Source: an uncultured Dorea sp. (GTDB lineage: Bacteria > Bacillota > Clostridia > Lachnospirales > Lachnospiraceae). Taken from it: DNA of 64,000 nucleotides. The stretch lies in assembly GCA_945870325.1 (NCBI GenBank), contig CAMBRQ010000006.1, positions 1 through 64,000 of the forward strand, given 5' to 3'. Position 1 is the first letter of the stretch. Each line of letters starts with the position of its first letter. Positions 1 to 9,613 of the stretch are shown one piece after another. Below the pieces are notes generated by a model, which did not search any database, had not been told where the DNA came from, and saw nothing but the letters and a program-made list of their open reading frames with translations. Position numbers and translations under genes: made by a program.

Positions 1-19
1 TATCTTGTATACAGTGTAC

Positions 20-1579
20 TTATAGTATACTCATATTTTCTTTAAAAATCAATATCCTATCGCCAGATTTTATCTCATCCGTGTCAAGTTCATTTACCTC
101 TTTGATCCCTTCTACCGTTGTATGATATCTTTTCGCCAGATCCCACAGAACATCCCCATCCCGCACAATATATCCTGTGATTCCGGGACGTTTCTCCATC
201 TCCTCCATGTCAATCGGCTGGAAATCAATCTCTCCGATATTCTTAAGTCGTACAGGTTTTTTCAAGAAACTATGGAACGCCAGCACCGCCTTGATCTCTA
301 TTTTGTCTGTTCCAAGCAGACCGATCGAGAGCTGCTCCACGGCATAGGTCAATCCATAAGTCATATCCTCCGATGTCTCATTGCTTTCCAACAGGTATGA
401 GAACGGAATCATTCCCTGCCAGGTATCAAACGGAATCTCATCATCCGCTTTCACATACAGAAAACTGATATGCAGCACCCCTTCTATCTGGATTCCGCCC
501 TCTGCCACCTCAGTGTGCTCGATCTGAATTCTTGCACTGTTATGGCAAATCTGCAGAATGTCATCCTTAATCTCAGGCAATGACAACTGCTCGGTCACCT
601 TGCATTTGGAATGATTCTGCATCAGAAGCTGTTCCATCATTTCTTCTGAGAGTTTCGGCGTACACGTCTGCTTCAGAGAGTAGACATCCGCAAGCACATC
701 CAGGCGTTCTTCTTCATATACGATCAAACGCACCTCCAGAGTTGCTTCCACTCCAATCAGACGCATCTCACCATCTTCGTCCATCCTCACATCAATATTC
801 ACATCTGCAAGTTCCGGATAGATCTGATGATACATATTATCCTGCGCTCCATAACATTCTATTCGTCCCTCATAGGGAATTGTCTGTTCAATCCAGTCCG
901 TCTTCCCATCCAGCGATTCATAGAAACAGAACAACAGCAACTCTCCCTGCAGTTTTAGTTCATCCGCCTCAAGTCTGGTATCCAGTTTTCTGCTGGTCAC
1001 TTCCGTCCAAAGCAGCGTCCCTATATTCTCCTTCGTTCCTCCGATCGATACTTCTTCTTTAATCCGGTAAGTATCCTTCTTCGTCGCAAATACTTTCAAA
1101 AGTTCTTTGTTCTCGAATCTCTTATACAACGAGATATCTCCGTCAACATCCACCGTAATCTCTGCCTCCCGCTTTCCTTCGGAACAGATGGCAAGTTCCG
1201 CCAACGTCTTAATATTCAATTTTCTGGAATGAATTGCTGTCACCGTCAGATCCACACTGGAAGACTGGATGAAAAGATTCCCCACCGGTTCTTCCTCCAG
1301 ATAGACCATTTCCTCAAAAGGAATCCGCCCCTCCAGACTTGAAAGACGTGCCTCTCCCTCATCCGTCACATACAACACCTTAAAATTCAGTTTTCCCGCA
1401 ACCCTTATGTAATTCTCCACAACTTTCATGTCCTCTACAGACAGAGTGCCTTCTCCTAGAATCACTCTCTTCACATCGCTCTTGGCATCCGGTACATTAT
1501 AATCATCATCTATATAGAACTGATCCGTAATCGTCTTCCCCGTCCTGTAAGTATGCATCTGTTTTGTTACATATTCCAT
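20..1579 (-). CDS. sipL: SipL-like spore morphogenesis protein (DUF3794 + LysM)
   Basis: The 519-residue product begins at an ATG preceded by a TAGGAGG ribosome site. Repeated SPOCS/DUF3794 beta-rich modules fill roughly residues 30-450; the first includes IDDDYNVPDAKSDVKRVI. A single LysM domain closes the protein at about 470-515 (YIVRDGDVLWDLAKRYHTT). This order and length match SipL of Clostridioides difficile, which binds the ATPase SpoIVA and is needed for coat localisation around the forespore; role assigned by family. It lies alone, followed upstream by a short lipoprotein gene on the same strand. It marks the host as a spore-forming Clostridia member. Other DUF3794-LysM proteins exist, so the exact orthology is likely but not proven. 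Confidence 0.85.
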   Translation of the reverse strand: MEYVTKQMHTYRTGKTITDQFYIDDDYNVPDAKSDVKRVILGEGTLSVEDMKVVENYIRVAGKLNFKVLYVTDEGEARLSSLEGRIPFEEMVYLEEEPVGNLFIQSSSVDLTVTAIHSRKLNIKTLAELAICSEGKREAEITVDVDGDISLYKRFENKELLKVFATKKDTYRIKEEVSIGGTKENIGTLLWTEVTSRKLDTRLEADELKLQGELLLFCFYESLDGKTDWIEQTIPYEGRIECYGAQDNMYHQIYPELADVNIDVRMDEDGEMRLIGVEATLEVRLIVYEEERLDVLADVYSLKQTCTPKLSEEMMEQLLMQNHSKCKVTEQLSLPEIKDDILQICHNSARIQIEHTEVAEGGIQIEGVLHISFLYVKADDEIPFDTWQGMIPFSYLLESNETSEDMTYGLTYAVEQLSIGLLGTDKIEIKAVLAFHSFLKKPVRLKNIGEIDFQPIDMEEMEKRPGITGYIVRDGDVLWDLAKRYHTTVEGIKEVNELDTDEIKSGDRILIFKENMSIL

Positions 1580-1669
1580 CTTCTTGAACCTCCTATATTA
1601 TCACCGTCAGATCTCAAACATCGCCTGAACAATTCATATGCCTCTCGCTTCATATGATCTTACAATCCA

Positions 1670-2110
1670 TCAATCATACACCACCGGTTTATCCACATAT
1701 TCCATCTTGATCACCACATAAGGATACGTCTCCCTGTCAAGAATCTTCTCCTCCTTCCCCGGTCCCAGAAGCCTGGTCTTAACCCGGACACTATCCTTGG
1801 TCTCATAACACTCCGTGGCTTCAACGCTGTACCCCGTAGTCTCCCGGCATCCATACCCTCTCGCCACATACAGATACCCGTCATCCCCATAACTTAACTT
1901 CATCTCCTCCTCTTTGGCCTCCTCAATCTCCCCCAGCAGTTCCTCCGGCACATCCTCCCGGTCCACCACCGTAAACTCCACGTCTCTCACCTTCTCCGCC
2001 TCCACCTTCTCCACCGAACACCCAGCCACCCCCAGACAACTCACCACAATCGCCATCCCTCCCAGCAGCTTCATCCTGCAAAAAACCTTCTTAAACCCAC
2101 GTTTTGCCAT
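1670..2110 (-). CDS. small predicted lipoprotein, unknown function
   Basis: The 146-residue product starts with a basic stretch (MAKRGFKKVFCRMKL) and a hydrophobic segment ending in VAGC at about residue 31, a lipobox, so it is probably exported and lipid-anchored. I chose the ATG at 2110 because a GTG 12 nt upstream overlaps the TAGGAGG ribosome site. The mature part is acidic then basic, has several Cys (YGCRETTGYSVEATECYE) and no family I recognise. It sits about 90 bp upstream of sipL on the same strand, so the two may be cotranscribed; a sporulation link would be guesswork. No close paralogue is seen in the window. Confidence 0.6.
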   Translation of the reverse strand: MAKRGFKKVFCRMKLLGGMAIVVSCLGVAGCSVEKVEAEKVRDVEFTVVDREDVPEELLGEIEEAKEEEMKLSYGDDGYLYVARGYGCRETTGYSVEATECYETKDSVRVKTRLLGPGKEEKILDRETYPYVVIKMEYVDKPVVYD

Positions 2111-2336
2111 ACGACCTGACACCTCCTAAATTAACAGCATCCATCCTTTAACATCCCCCTCAGCCTCACTTTTTCATCCTCACTCCACCAACCGCTGTTT
2201 TTTTCCACTGCCTCCCCCTGTCACATAAAAAACACACCTCTTCCCCTAATATCATACACACCGACTCTAGGAAAAATTCCAATTTTGTAGTATAATGGTT
2301 TTTATATTATGGAAAATAATGTGAAGGAGAATTATT

Positions 2337-3842
2337 ATGAACAACCAAAGACTTTCGGGTATCCTGCTCCACCCAACGTCCCTTCCTTCCCCATATGGAA
2401 TCGGAGACCTGGGCGAAGCAGCATACGAATTTGTAGATTTTCTTACGGAGGCAGGACAGCATCTATGGCAGATTCTCCCATTGACACACACTGGATACGG
2501 AGATTCTCCTTATCAGAGTTTCTCTGCCTTTGCCGGACAGCCTCTTTTGATCAGCCTTTCCCATCTGAAAGAACTGGAACTGATCGACGCTTCCGTCCTG
2601 GCTGATTGCCCTGTCTCGGGCCCAGAGCATATCGATTACGGAAGCATTATCCCATGGAAGCAGAACATATTTAAAACTGCCTATTCACGTTTCGCTGCTC
2701 CGGATTATCACAATGAACCACTGGCACGCGCCTTCTGTCAGTTTATCGAAGAGGAGCGTTACTGGCTGAATGATTATGCATTATTCATGGCATGCAAAGA
2801 TGCCAATAACGGTGCGAGCTGGCTGGAGTGGGACGATGAATACCGCCTCCCTACAGAAGAATTCAAGGCGCACCTTCGAGATACTATGTCATATGAGATC
2901 GGCTTCTATCAGTTCCTGCAGTTTATCTTCTTCGATGAATGGCTGCAGTTAAAATCTTATGCCAATAAGCACGGAGTTCAGATTATTGGGGACATTCCGA
3001 TCTTCGTATCAATGGACAGCGCTGATGTATGGGCGAACCAGCACCTGTTCCAGTTGGATTCCAAAGGCTATCCGTTAAAAGTTGCAGGCGTGCCGCCGGA
3101 TTATTTCTCAGCAACCGGACAGTTATGGGGCAATCCGCTGTATGCGTGGGATGCCCATATGCAGGAAGGCTTCGCGTGGTGGATTTCACGTATCCGCCAT
3201 CAGTTAAGTTCACTGGATATCCTTAGAATTGATCATTTCCGCGGCTTCGAGGCTTACTGGTCTATCCCTTACGGCGAAGAGACCGCGATCAATGGCGAAT
3301 GGGTGAAAGCACCTGGCTATGAATTATTCCAGGCAATTCAGAATGCGTTGGGTGATGATCTTCCGATCATTGCGGAGGATCTAGGTATTATTACGGCTGA
3401 AGTGGATGCGCTCCGCGAAGCATTCCATTTCCCAGGGATGAAGGTATTGCAGTTCGCATTCGACTCCACAGGAGAAGGCTCATACCTTCCGCACCAGTTC
3501 ACGAATCCTGACTGCGTATGCTACACAGGAACCCATGACAATGACACTACGCTTGGCTGGTACATGACGCTGAATCCAGAATGCCAGGATAAAGTATGCC
3601 GCTATACACATTGCACGGATGTTGCGTACATTAGCCACGACCTGATCGGCACCGCACTTGGAAGTATTGCACGTTATGCCATCTTCCCGATGCAGGATGT
3701 GCTTGGATACGGTTCCTCTGCACGTATGAATACGCCGGGCGTTGCGGCCGGCAACTGGAGCTGGCGTTATAAAGAAGGTGTACTCACACCGGAACTTGCC
3801 AAAAAACTAAAAGATATGTCCAGATTATATGGAAGATATTAG
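2337..3842 (+). CDS. malQ: 4-alpha-glucanotransferase (amylomaltase, GH77)
   Basis: The 501-residue product is full length for GH77 amylomaltase, which transfers alpha-1,4-glucan segments between maltodextrins in the cytoplasm. The GH77 hallmarks are in order: GYGDSPYQSFSAFAG near residue 50, nucleophile Asp in LRIDHFRGFEAYW near 297, acid/base Glu in IIAEDLGII near 347, and GTHDNDTTLGWY near 400. Start is the ATG after GAAGGAGAAT. A TATAAT at 2291-2296 could be its -10 box, with a poor -35. plsC follows after 18 bp, so the two are probably cotranscribed up to a terminator at the plsC end. No other maltodextrin genes are adjacent. Confidence 0.95.
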   Translation: MNNQRLSGILLHPTSLPSPYGIGDLGEAAYEFVDFLTEAGQHLWQILPLTHTGYGDSPYQSFSAFAGQPLLISLSHLKELELIDASVLADCPVSGPEHIDYGSIIPWKQNIFKTAYSRFAAPDYHNEPLARAFCQFIEEERYWLNDYALFMACKDANNGASWLEWDDEYRLPTEEFKAHLRDTMSYEIGFYQFLQFIFFDEWLQLKSYANKHGVQIIGDIPIFVSMDSADVWANQHLFQLDSKGYPLKVAGVPPDYFSATGQLWGNPLYAWDAHMQEGFAWWISRIRHQLSSLDILRIDHFRGFEAYWSIPYGEETAINGEWVKAPGYELFQAIQNALGDDLPIIAEDLGIITAEVDALREAFHFPGMKVLQFAFDSTGEGSYLPHQFTNPDCVCYTGTHDNDTTLGWYMTLNPECQDKVCRYTHCTDVAYISHDLIGTALGSIARYAIFPMQDVLGYGSSARMNTPGVAAGNWSWRYKEGVLTPELAKKLKDMSRLYGRY

Positions 3843-3860
3843 ACAGGAGGAACCATACCG

Positions 3861-4595
3861 ATGATAAGAATTATATTCGTAGCATTATTTTTATTCCTTT
3901 TCCTGCTGCTTGGAATTCCGGTACTCGGAATTGAATGGATCATCGGCAGGTTCAACAAAGAAGCCAGTGATTATCAGAGCCTTCGCATCGTTCAGTGGGC
4001 ATTCAAGGTGATTCTTAAGATTGCCGGCGTAGAAGTAACTGTAATCGGAGAAGAGAATGTACCAGACGAGCCAGTGCTTTTTATCGGGAATCACAGAAGT
4101 TATTTTGACATCCTGCTGACCTATTCACGATGCAAGCACCTGACCGGATATGTTGCCAAGAAAGAGATGCTGCGTTACCCGCTTCTTCGTGACTGGATGA
4201 AACGGCTCTATTGTCTCTTCCTTGATCGTGACAATCCGAAAGAGGGATTGAAGACGATTCTTCAAGCGATTGATTATGTGAAGAATGGCATATCCATCTG
4301 TATCTTTCCGGAAGGAACCCGCAACGATGGCGAAGAACTCAGTTTGCTGCCATTCCACAATGGCTCATTTAAAATTGCGGAGAAATCAGGATGTGCGATT
4401 GTGCCTATGTCCATGAACAATACCATCGATATCTTCGAAGGTCATCTGCCACGGATCAAAAAGACTCATGTAGTATTGGAGTACGGGAAACCAATCTATA
4501 TGAAAGATCTTGACAAAGAGACAAAGAAACATATCGGAGAATACTGTCAGAACATTATTCGGGAAACCATTCATAAGAACCAGGCGCTTGTATAA
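3861..4595 (+). CDS. plsC: 1-acyl-sn-glycerol-3-phosphate acyltransferase
   Basis: The 244-residue protein has an N-terminal hydrophobic anchor (IIFVALFLFLFLLLGIPVL), the acyltransferase HX4D motif in GNHRSYFDILL near residue 77, and the FPEGTRN substrate-binding motif near 150. These define the PlsC/LPLAT family, which acylates lysophosphatidic acid to phosphatidic acid at the inner face of the membrane. The start follows ACAGGAGGAACC. It lies 18 bp after malQ and its stop codon is inside a rho-independent terminator, so it ends that transcript. The pairing with malQ has no obvious metabolic logic and probably reflects simple neighbourhood. Confidence 0.92.
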   Translation: MIRIIFVALFLFLFLLLGIPVLGIEWIIGRFNKEASDYQSLRIVQWAFKVILKIAGVEVTVIGEENVPDEPVLFIGNHRSYFDILLTYSRCKHLTGYVAKKEMLRYPLLRDWMKRLYCLFLDRDNPKEGLKTILQAIDYVKNGISICIFPEGTRNDGEELSLLPFHNGSFKIAEKSGCAIVPMSMNNTIDIFEGHLPRIKKTHVVLEYGKPIYMKDLDKETKKHIGEYCQNIIRETIHKNQALV

Positions 4596-4616
4596 GCGCC
4601 TGTCTTACTTTTTCTT
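4581..4616 (+). terminator. rho-independent terminator after plsC
   Basis: CAGGCGCTT and AAGCGCCTG form a perfect 9-bp stem around a GTAT loop (4581-4602), followed by a T-rich tract. The plsC stop codon lies inside the stem. Confidence 0.85.
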
Positions 4617-4644
4617 TTACATTTATCCGTTCTGGTGCTATAAT
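4616..4644 (+). promoter_or_regulatory. sigma-A promoter for pncB
   Basis: TTTACA at 4616-4621 and TATAAT at 4639-4644 are separated by 17 bp. This is a near-consensus housekeeping promoter placed about 70 bp before the pncB start and directly after the plsC terminator, so the pncB-ddl unit begins here. Confidence 0.8.
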
Positions 4645-4714
4645 AAAACAGAATTTACATTCATACTATTATGCAGTCATTTGTACTGCCAAATCAAAGG
4701 AGTAATAAAAAGAA

Positions 4715-6169
4715 ATGAACAGACAAGATCTAACTTTGCTGACAGACTTGTACGAACTTACCATGATGCAGGGCTATTATGCCAAAGGACAGAACGAAAA
4801 AGTTATCTTTGACGTATTCTTCCGGCAGAATCCTTGTAACAATGGCTACTCCGTCTGTGCCGGACTGGAACAGGTCATTGACTATATTAAGAATCTGAAT
4901 TTTACTTATGATGATGTCGATTATCTGAGAGGTCTCGGAATATTCAGCGAAGATTTTCTTCATTATTTGAGCGGTTTTCATTTTAGCGGAGATATCTACG
5001 CCATCCCGGAAGGAACGGTCGTATTTCCAAAAGAACCTCTGCTTAAGGTCATTGCACCGATTATGGAAGCCCAGCTCGTAGAGACAGCAATCCTTAATAT
5101 TGTCAACCACCAGTCTCTGATCGCTACCAAGGCATCCCGTGTCGTATTCGCTGCCGACGGGGACGGAATCATGGAATTCGGCTTAAGAAGAGCCCAGGGA
5201 CCGGATGCCGGACTGTACGGTGCCAGAGCTGCCATCATTGGTGGCTGTGTCGGAACGTCGAACGTCCTGGCTGGCAAACTCTTCGATGTGCCTGTGATGG
5301 GAACCCATGCCCACAGTTGGATCATGAGTTTCAAGGATGAATATACCGCATTTAAATACTATGCGGAACTGTATCCTGATAACTGTACACTGCTGGTTGA
5401 CACTTACGATACATTGAAGTCCGGAGTTCCGAATGCCATCCGTGTATTCCAGGAATTCAGAGATGCCGGAAAACCATTTAAGAAGTACGGAATCCGCCTG
5501 GACAGCGGCGACCTTGCATATCTGTCCAAAGAAGCCCGTAAGATGCTGGACGGGGCCGGCTTCACCGATGCATCGATCTGCGCTTCCAATGACCTGGACG
5601 AGCATCTTCTGCACGACCTTAAGATGCAGGGTGCAGCAATCGACTCCTGGGGTGTCGGCACGAATCTGATCACTTCCAAGGACAACCCGTCTTTCGGCGG
5701 CGTATATAAACTGGCTGCGATCCAGAACGAAGAAGGCGTATTCGTACCGAAGATTAAAATATCCGAAAATACAGAAAAAATCACAAATCCTGGTAACAAA
5801 ACGATCTATCGGATCTATGATAAAACAACGGGCAAAGTAAAAGCCGACCTGATCTGTTTCGCAGGAGAGACATTTGATACCAGCGAGGATCTACTTCTGT
5901 TTGATCCAATCGAGACATGGAAGAAGACCAAACTTCCGGGCGGCTCTTATACGATGCGGGAGATTCTTGTCCCGATCTTCAAGAATGGAGAATGCATCTA
6001 TAAGTCACCTTCTGTGAGAGAGATCGCCGAATACTGCAAGCAGGAGAAGAAGACTCTGTGGGAGGAAACCAAACGACTCTTCTATCCTCACCAGGTATAC
6101 GTGGATCTGTCGCCAAAACTTTACGAAGTGAAGAAATCATTACTAGATCAAATGAGTATTACTGAATAA
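4715..6169 (+). CDS. pncB: nicotinate phosphoribosyltransferase
   Basis: The 484-residue protein converts nicotinate and PRPP to nicotinate mononucleotide in the NAD salvage pathway. Family signatures are clear: LTDLYELTMMQGYY at the N terminus, MEFGLRRAQGPDAG near 152 and the PRPP/phosphate region GVGTNLITSKDNPSFGGVYK near 315, with IRLDSGDLAYLS near 260. Length fits the longer Firmicutes form. It has its own strong promoter and is followed after 16 bp by ddl with a good ribosome site, so the two form one transcript. There is no nearby NadD or NadE gene. Confidence 0.95.
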   Translation: MNRQDLTLLTDLYELTMMQGYYAKGQNEKVIFDVFFRQNPCNNGYSVCAGLEQVIDYIKNLNFTYDDVDYLRGLGIFSEDFLHYLSGFHFSGDIYAIPEGTVVFPKEPLLKVIAPIMEAQLVETAILNIVNHQSLIATKASRVVFAADGDGIMEFGLRRAQGPDAGLYGARAAIIGGCVGTSNVLAGKLFDVPVMGTHAHSWIMSFKDEYTAFKYYAELYPDNCTLLVDTYDTLKSGVPNAIRVFQEFRDAGKPFKKYGIRLDSGDLAYLSKEARKMLDGAGFTDASICASNDLDEHLLHDLKMQGAAIDSWGVGTNLITSKDNPSFGGVYKLAAIQNEEGVFVPKIKISENTEKITNPGNKTIYRIYDKTTGKVKADLICFAGETFDTSEDLLLFDPIETWKKTKLPGGSYTMREILVPIFKNGECIYKSPSVREIAEYCKQEKKTLWEETKRLFYPHQVYVDLSPKLYEVKKSLLDQMSITE

Positions 6170-6185
6170 AAGGAGACTATATCAT

Positions 6186-7253
6186 ATGAAGATTATTGTA
6201 TTAGCAGGCGGACTCAGTCCTGAACGTGACGTATCATTGATCTCAGGTGCTGGGATCTGCAGAACCTTAAGAGAAAAGGGGCATCAGGCATTCTTAATGG
6301 ATGTCTTCTTCGGATTCCCTTATGATTCTGGTAAATTGGAAGAAGTCTTCGATCTGCCGGGTGCCGGTCTTGAAATTGCAGAAGGCATCAAGACAACTGC
6401 TCCGGACCTTGAAGCACTGAAAAAATCCCGTCCGGACCAGTCTGACTGTTACTTAGGACCGAATGTCATCGAACTGTGCCGCATGGCAGACATTACTTTC
6501 ATGGGACTTCACGGTTCCGTAGGAGAGAACGGCAAATTACAGGCAACTTTCGATATCCTTGGCATCAAGTATACCGGACCGAATTCCCTGGGCTGTGCCG
6601 TATCTATGAATAAACTTGTGACCAAGCAGATCTTCAAATCTGCAGACGTTCCTACACCGCGCGGAACTTCCCTTACTCAGGAGACGAAGGATACTCCTCT
6701 TAGCGAACTTGGCTATTACCTTCCTTTGATTGTAAAGCCTTGCTCCGGAGGCTCCAGTATCGGCGTATATATTGTCCACACAGAAGAAGAATATACGAAT
6801 GCAATTCATGAATCCTTCGATGTGAACCACGAGGACGAAGTTGTGATTGAGCCTTACATCAAAGGACGTGAATTCGCCTGCGGTATCCTGGCTGGCAAAG
6901 CCCTCCCTCTGGTTGAGATCATCCCGAAGGATGGCGTCTTCGATTATGAGAACAAATATCAGGACGGCGGCGCTCAGGAGATCTGCCCTCCGATATCCAT
7001 AGACGAAGATACACAGAAAGCAATCCAGGCTGCCGGCGAGAAAGCATTCGAAGCACTTCGAATGGATGTTTACTCTCGTGCTGATTTCATCGTTGATGAT
7101 GCCGATGGCAGATTCTACTGTCTTGAGATGAATGCACTGCCGGGAATGACACCGGCAAGTCTGATGCCTAAGGCTGCAAGAGCTGCCGGAATTGAGTATG
7201 GCGACTTATGCGACAGGATTATTGAGGAATCCTACAAGGCACGCTATCGCTGA
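6186..7253 (+). CDS. ddl: D-alanine--D-alanine ligase
   Basis: The 355-residue ATP-grasp enzyme makes D-Ala-D-Ala for peptidoglycan precursors. Visible landmarks are MGLHGSVGENGKLQ near residue 108, the ATP-grasp loop VKPCSGGSSIGVY near 180, EPYIKGREFACGIL near 222 and the C-terminal Mg/ATP motif EMNALPGMTPASLMPKAA near 318. The start follows AAAGGAGACT. It lies 16 bp behind pncB and is followed, after a terminator, by murF, which uses its product. The D-Ala-D-Ala signature rather than D-Ala-D-Lac (vancomycin-type) is the default reading; I did not identify a specificity-changing residue. Confidence 0.94.
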   Translation: MKIIVLAGGLSPERDVSLISGAGICRTLREKGHQAFLMDVFFGFPYDSGKLEEVFDLPGAGLEIAEGIKTTAPDLEALKKSRPDQSDCYLGPNVIELCRMADITFMGLHGSVGENGKLQATFDILGIKYTGPNSLGCAVSMNKLVTKQIFKSADVPTPRGTSLTQETKDTPLSELGYYLPLIVKPCSGGSSIGVYIVHTEEEYTNAIHESFDVNHEDEVVIEPYIKGREFACGILAGKALPLVEIIPKDGVFDYENKYQDGGAQEICPPISIDEDTQKAIQAAGEKAFEALRMDVYSRADFIVDDADGRFYCLEMNALPGMTPASLMPKAARAAGIEYGDLCDRIIEESYKARYR

Positions 7254-7282
7254 ACCCTTTACAGTAAACCCTTTACAGACAA

Positions 7283-7325
7283 CAGGCCAAAGATGTGAGA
7301 ATACTTCTTTGGTCTGACATTTTTA
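7283..7325 (+). terminator. terminator between ddl and murF
   Basis: CAGGCCAAAGA (7283-7293) pairs with TCTTTGGTCTG (to 7316) with one G-T wobble, followed by ACATTTTTATT. A short direct repeat AAACCCTTTACAG sits just before it (about 7253-7278). Confidence 0.7.
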
Positions 7326-7374
7326 TTAAAAATAATATCGCAAAATACACGATTTCAAGGAGGAAAGCAGCATT

Positions 7375-8748
7375 ATGAAAAACCTCACTTTAGAAAATAT
7401 TACAAAAGCCTGTAATGGCACCTATCGCGGGAACGATAGCCTTCTTGGTCAGGAAGTAAAAGGGGTTGTAATCGACAGCCGCAAGGTAAAGCCAGGATAT
7501 CTCTTCGTTGCTATTGACGGTGCCAGATTCAACGCCCACAAATTCATCCCTGACACCATCGAAAAAGGCGCACTCTGCGTAGTATCCCACGAGGATCTTG
7601 GTGAGACTGACTATCCTTATATCCTGGTGGAATCTACCGGGCAGGCACTTCTCGATATTGCCAAACTCTACCGTGACTCCTTCGACATTAAGGTAGTCGG
7701 TATTACCGGAAGCGTTGGAAAGACGAGTACAAAAGAGATGATCGCTTCTGTTGTATCTCAGAAATATAACGTACATAAGACATTAGGCAACTTCAATAAT
7801 GAATGGGGACTTCCGATTACCATTTTCGAGATGAACGAAGAACATCAGGTAGCAATCCTGGAGATGGGTGTGAATCATTTTGGAGAGATGCGCCGCCTCT
7901 CTTCTGTATCAAGCCCGGATATCTGTGTCATTACAAATATCGGAGTTGCACATCTGGAGTTCTTCAAGACGAGAGAAGGAATCTATCAGGAGAAGACTCA
8001 GATGATCCAGGACATGAAAGATGGCGGAACCATCATTCTGAACGGAGATGATGATCTTCTGTCAAAGACAGGTCCTATCAAAGGCGTTACTCCTATCTTC
8101 TTCGGACTTGACGATAACAATCAATTCCGTGCCGACCGGATTGAACCCTTAGGCCTTCGCGGAACCGCCTGTACCATTCACCTGCCGGATGGCGCTTCTT
8201 TTGACTGCGTTGTTCCGCTGCCGGGTATCCATATGGTATCCAATGCACTTGCCGGAACGGCAGTCGGCTATACACTTGGGCTGACACCAGATGAGATAAA
8301 AGCTGGTATCGAAGGGCTTCCTTCCATTCCAGGACGCAACAATATCATTAAGACTGCACGACTGATTATTCTGGATGACTGCTACAATGCGAATCCAATC
8401 TCCATGAAAGCATCCATTGATGTCCTGAATATGGCAATCGGCCGTAAAGTTGCTATCCTTGGCAACATGGGCGAACTTGGGAATAACGAGCAGGAACTTC
8501 ACCGCGAAGTCGGCAAATACGCTGCCGAACAAGGTATTGATCTCGTATGCGGAATTGGCGGCCTTGCAAAAGACCTGATTGCAGGTGTGACCGAAAGCAA
8601 CTCCTCCACTCAGGGACTCTGGTTCGAGACAAAGGCTGATTTCCTCGCGGCTGCGGATGATATTATCCAAGATGGGGATAATGTTCTTGTAAAGGCTTCT
8701 CATGGCATGGAATTCCCAGAGATTGTAGATGCCTTGAAAAACATGTAA
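7375..8748 (+). CDS. murF: UDP-N-acetylmuramoyl-tripeptide--D-alanyl-D-alanine ligase
   Basis: The 457-residue Mur ligase adds D-Ala-D-Ala to UDP-MurNAc-tripeptide in the cytoplasm. The N-terminal domain carries VKGVVIDSRKVKPGYLF; the ATP P-loop is GITGSVGKTSTKEM near residue 110; the central ligase region has LGNFNNEWGLPITIF and EMGVNHFGEM; the C-terminal domain contains DDCYNANPISMKA near 335. Length is standard. The start follows AAGGAGGAAAG. It is separated from ddl by a terminator and is followed after 14 bp by the HAD phosphatase gene, so those two share a transcript. The ddl-murF order is a common Firmicutes cell-wall arrangement. Confidence 0.95.
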   Translation: MKNLTLENITKACNGTYRGNDSLLGQEVKGVVIDSRKVKPGYLFVAIDGARFNAHKFIPDTIEKGALCVVSHEDLGETDYPYILVESTGQALLDIAKLYRDSFDIKVVGITGSVGKTSTKEMIASVVSQKYNVHKTLGNFNNEWGLPITIFEMNEEHQVAILEMGVNHFGEMRRLSSVSSPDICVITNIGVAHLEFFKTREGIYQEKTQMIQDMKDGGTIILNGDDDLLSKTGPIKGVTPIFFGLDDNNQFRADRIEPLGLRGTACTIHLPDGASFDCVVPLPGIHMVSNALAGTAVGYTLGLTPDEIKAGIEGLPSIPGRNNIIKTARLIILDDCYNANPISMKASIDVLNMAIGRKVAILGNMGELGNNEQELHREVGKYAAEQGIDLVCGIGGLAKDLIAGVTESNSSTQGLWFETKADFLAAADDIIQDGDNVLVKASHGMEFPEIVDALKNM

Positions 8749-8762
8749 TAGGAGTTATTGCT

Positions 8763-9572
8763 ATGGATTATCAGATTCTCGCACTGGACTTAGACGGCAC
8801 TCTTACCAATTCTAAGAAAGAGATCTCTAGGCCCACGTTAGAAGCATTGATCGATATACAAAAAAACGGGAAAAAAGTAGTACTTGCAAGCGGACGCCCC
8901 ACGAACGGCGTCCTTCCCCTTGCCAAAGAACTTCATCTGGAGGAATACGGAAGTTATATCCTGTCCTTTAACGGCGGACGCATCACGGACTGCCGAAGCG
9001 GTCAGGTGATCTACAATAAAGTTCTTCCTGAAAATGTTGCCGCCCCTCTGTTCCATATTGCGAAGAAATATACCGGAATCGATATCATCGGCTATACTTC
9101 CGACTCCCTACTGTCCGGAATCAATCCGAACCAGTACAGCGAACTGGAGTCCCGAATCAACCATATGCCGATTATTCGGGTGGAAGACTTTCCTTCTTAT
9201 TTCGAAAAATCCCCGAATAAATTCCTACTTACCGGCGAGCCACAGATTATCCAACGCGTGAAAGAAGAAGCCATCGATTACTTCCACTCTTACCTGTATA
9301 TCTATTGCTCCGATCCATTTTTCTTGGAGATCATGCCACCGGGAATTGATAAAGCGCATTCCCTGCTGAAACTTCTTGCCAGTATCGGACTGACTTCCGA
9401 TGAGATGATCTGCTGCGGAGATGGATATAATGATCTTACTATGATCGAGACTGCAGGCTTGGGCGTAGCGATGGCGAATGCACAGCCTCCGGTGTTGGAA
9501 AAAGCTGATTATATTACGAAGTCTAATGATGAAGACGGAGTACTGCATGTGATTAACGAATTCATGCGATAA
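8763..9572 (+). CDS. Cof-type HAD-IIB phosphatase
   Basis: The 269-residue protein is a haloacid dehalogenase-type hydrolase of the Cof/YbjI subfamily, cytoplasmic phosphatases acting on sugar phosphates or related small molecules. Motif I with the nucleophile Asp is LALDLDGTLTNSKKEI at residues 6-21; motif II is LASGRP near 41; motif IV is CCGDGYNDLTMIETAGLGVAM near 218-238. The middle C2-type cap is present, which places it in IIB. It is coupled to murF (14 bp apart, with an AGGAG site) and ends at a bidirectional terminator. The substrate cannot be read from sequence. Confidence 0.88.
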   Translation: MDYQILALDLDGTLTNSKKEISRPTLEALIDIQKNGKKVVLASGRPTNGVLPLAKELHLEEYGSYILSFNGGRITDCRSGQVIYNKVLPENVAAPLFHIAKKYTGIDIIGYTSDSLLSGINPNQYSELESRINHMPIIRVEDFPSYFEKSPNKFLLTGEPQIIQRVKEEAIDYFHSYLYIYCSDPFFLEIMPPGIDKAHSLLKLLASIGLTSDEMICCGDGYNDLTMIETAGLGVAMANAQPPVLEKADYITKSNDEDGVLHVINEFMR

Positions 9573-9585
9573 ATATAACACACAC

Positions 9586-9612
9586 AGATTCGTAATCTAT
9601 TACGAATCTGCT
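9586..9612. terminator. bidirectional terminator between convergent genes
   Basis: AGATTCGTAAT and ATTACGAATCT form a perfect 11-bp stem around CT (9586-9609), between the plus-strand HAD gene and the minus-strand radical SAM gene. Confidence 0.75.
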
Positions 9613-9613
9613 T

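Noticed and set aside
580..1062. Long plus-strand frame opposite the sipL gene
   Set aside because: It lies wholly inside a well-supported gene, lacks a ribosome site and reads as low-complexity Ser/His/Pro text.
5183..5799. Minus-strand frames across pncB
   Set aside because: They overlap conserved nicotinate phosphoribosyltransferase motifs and have no own signals.
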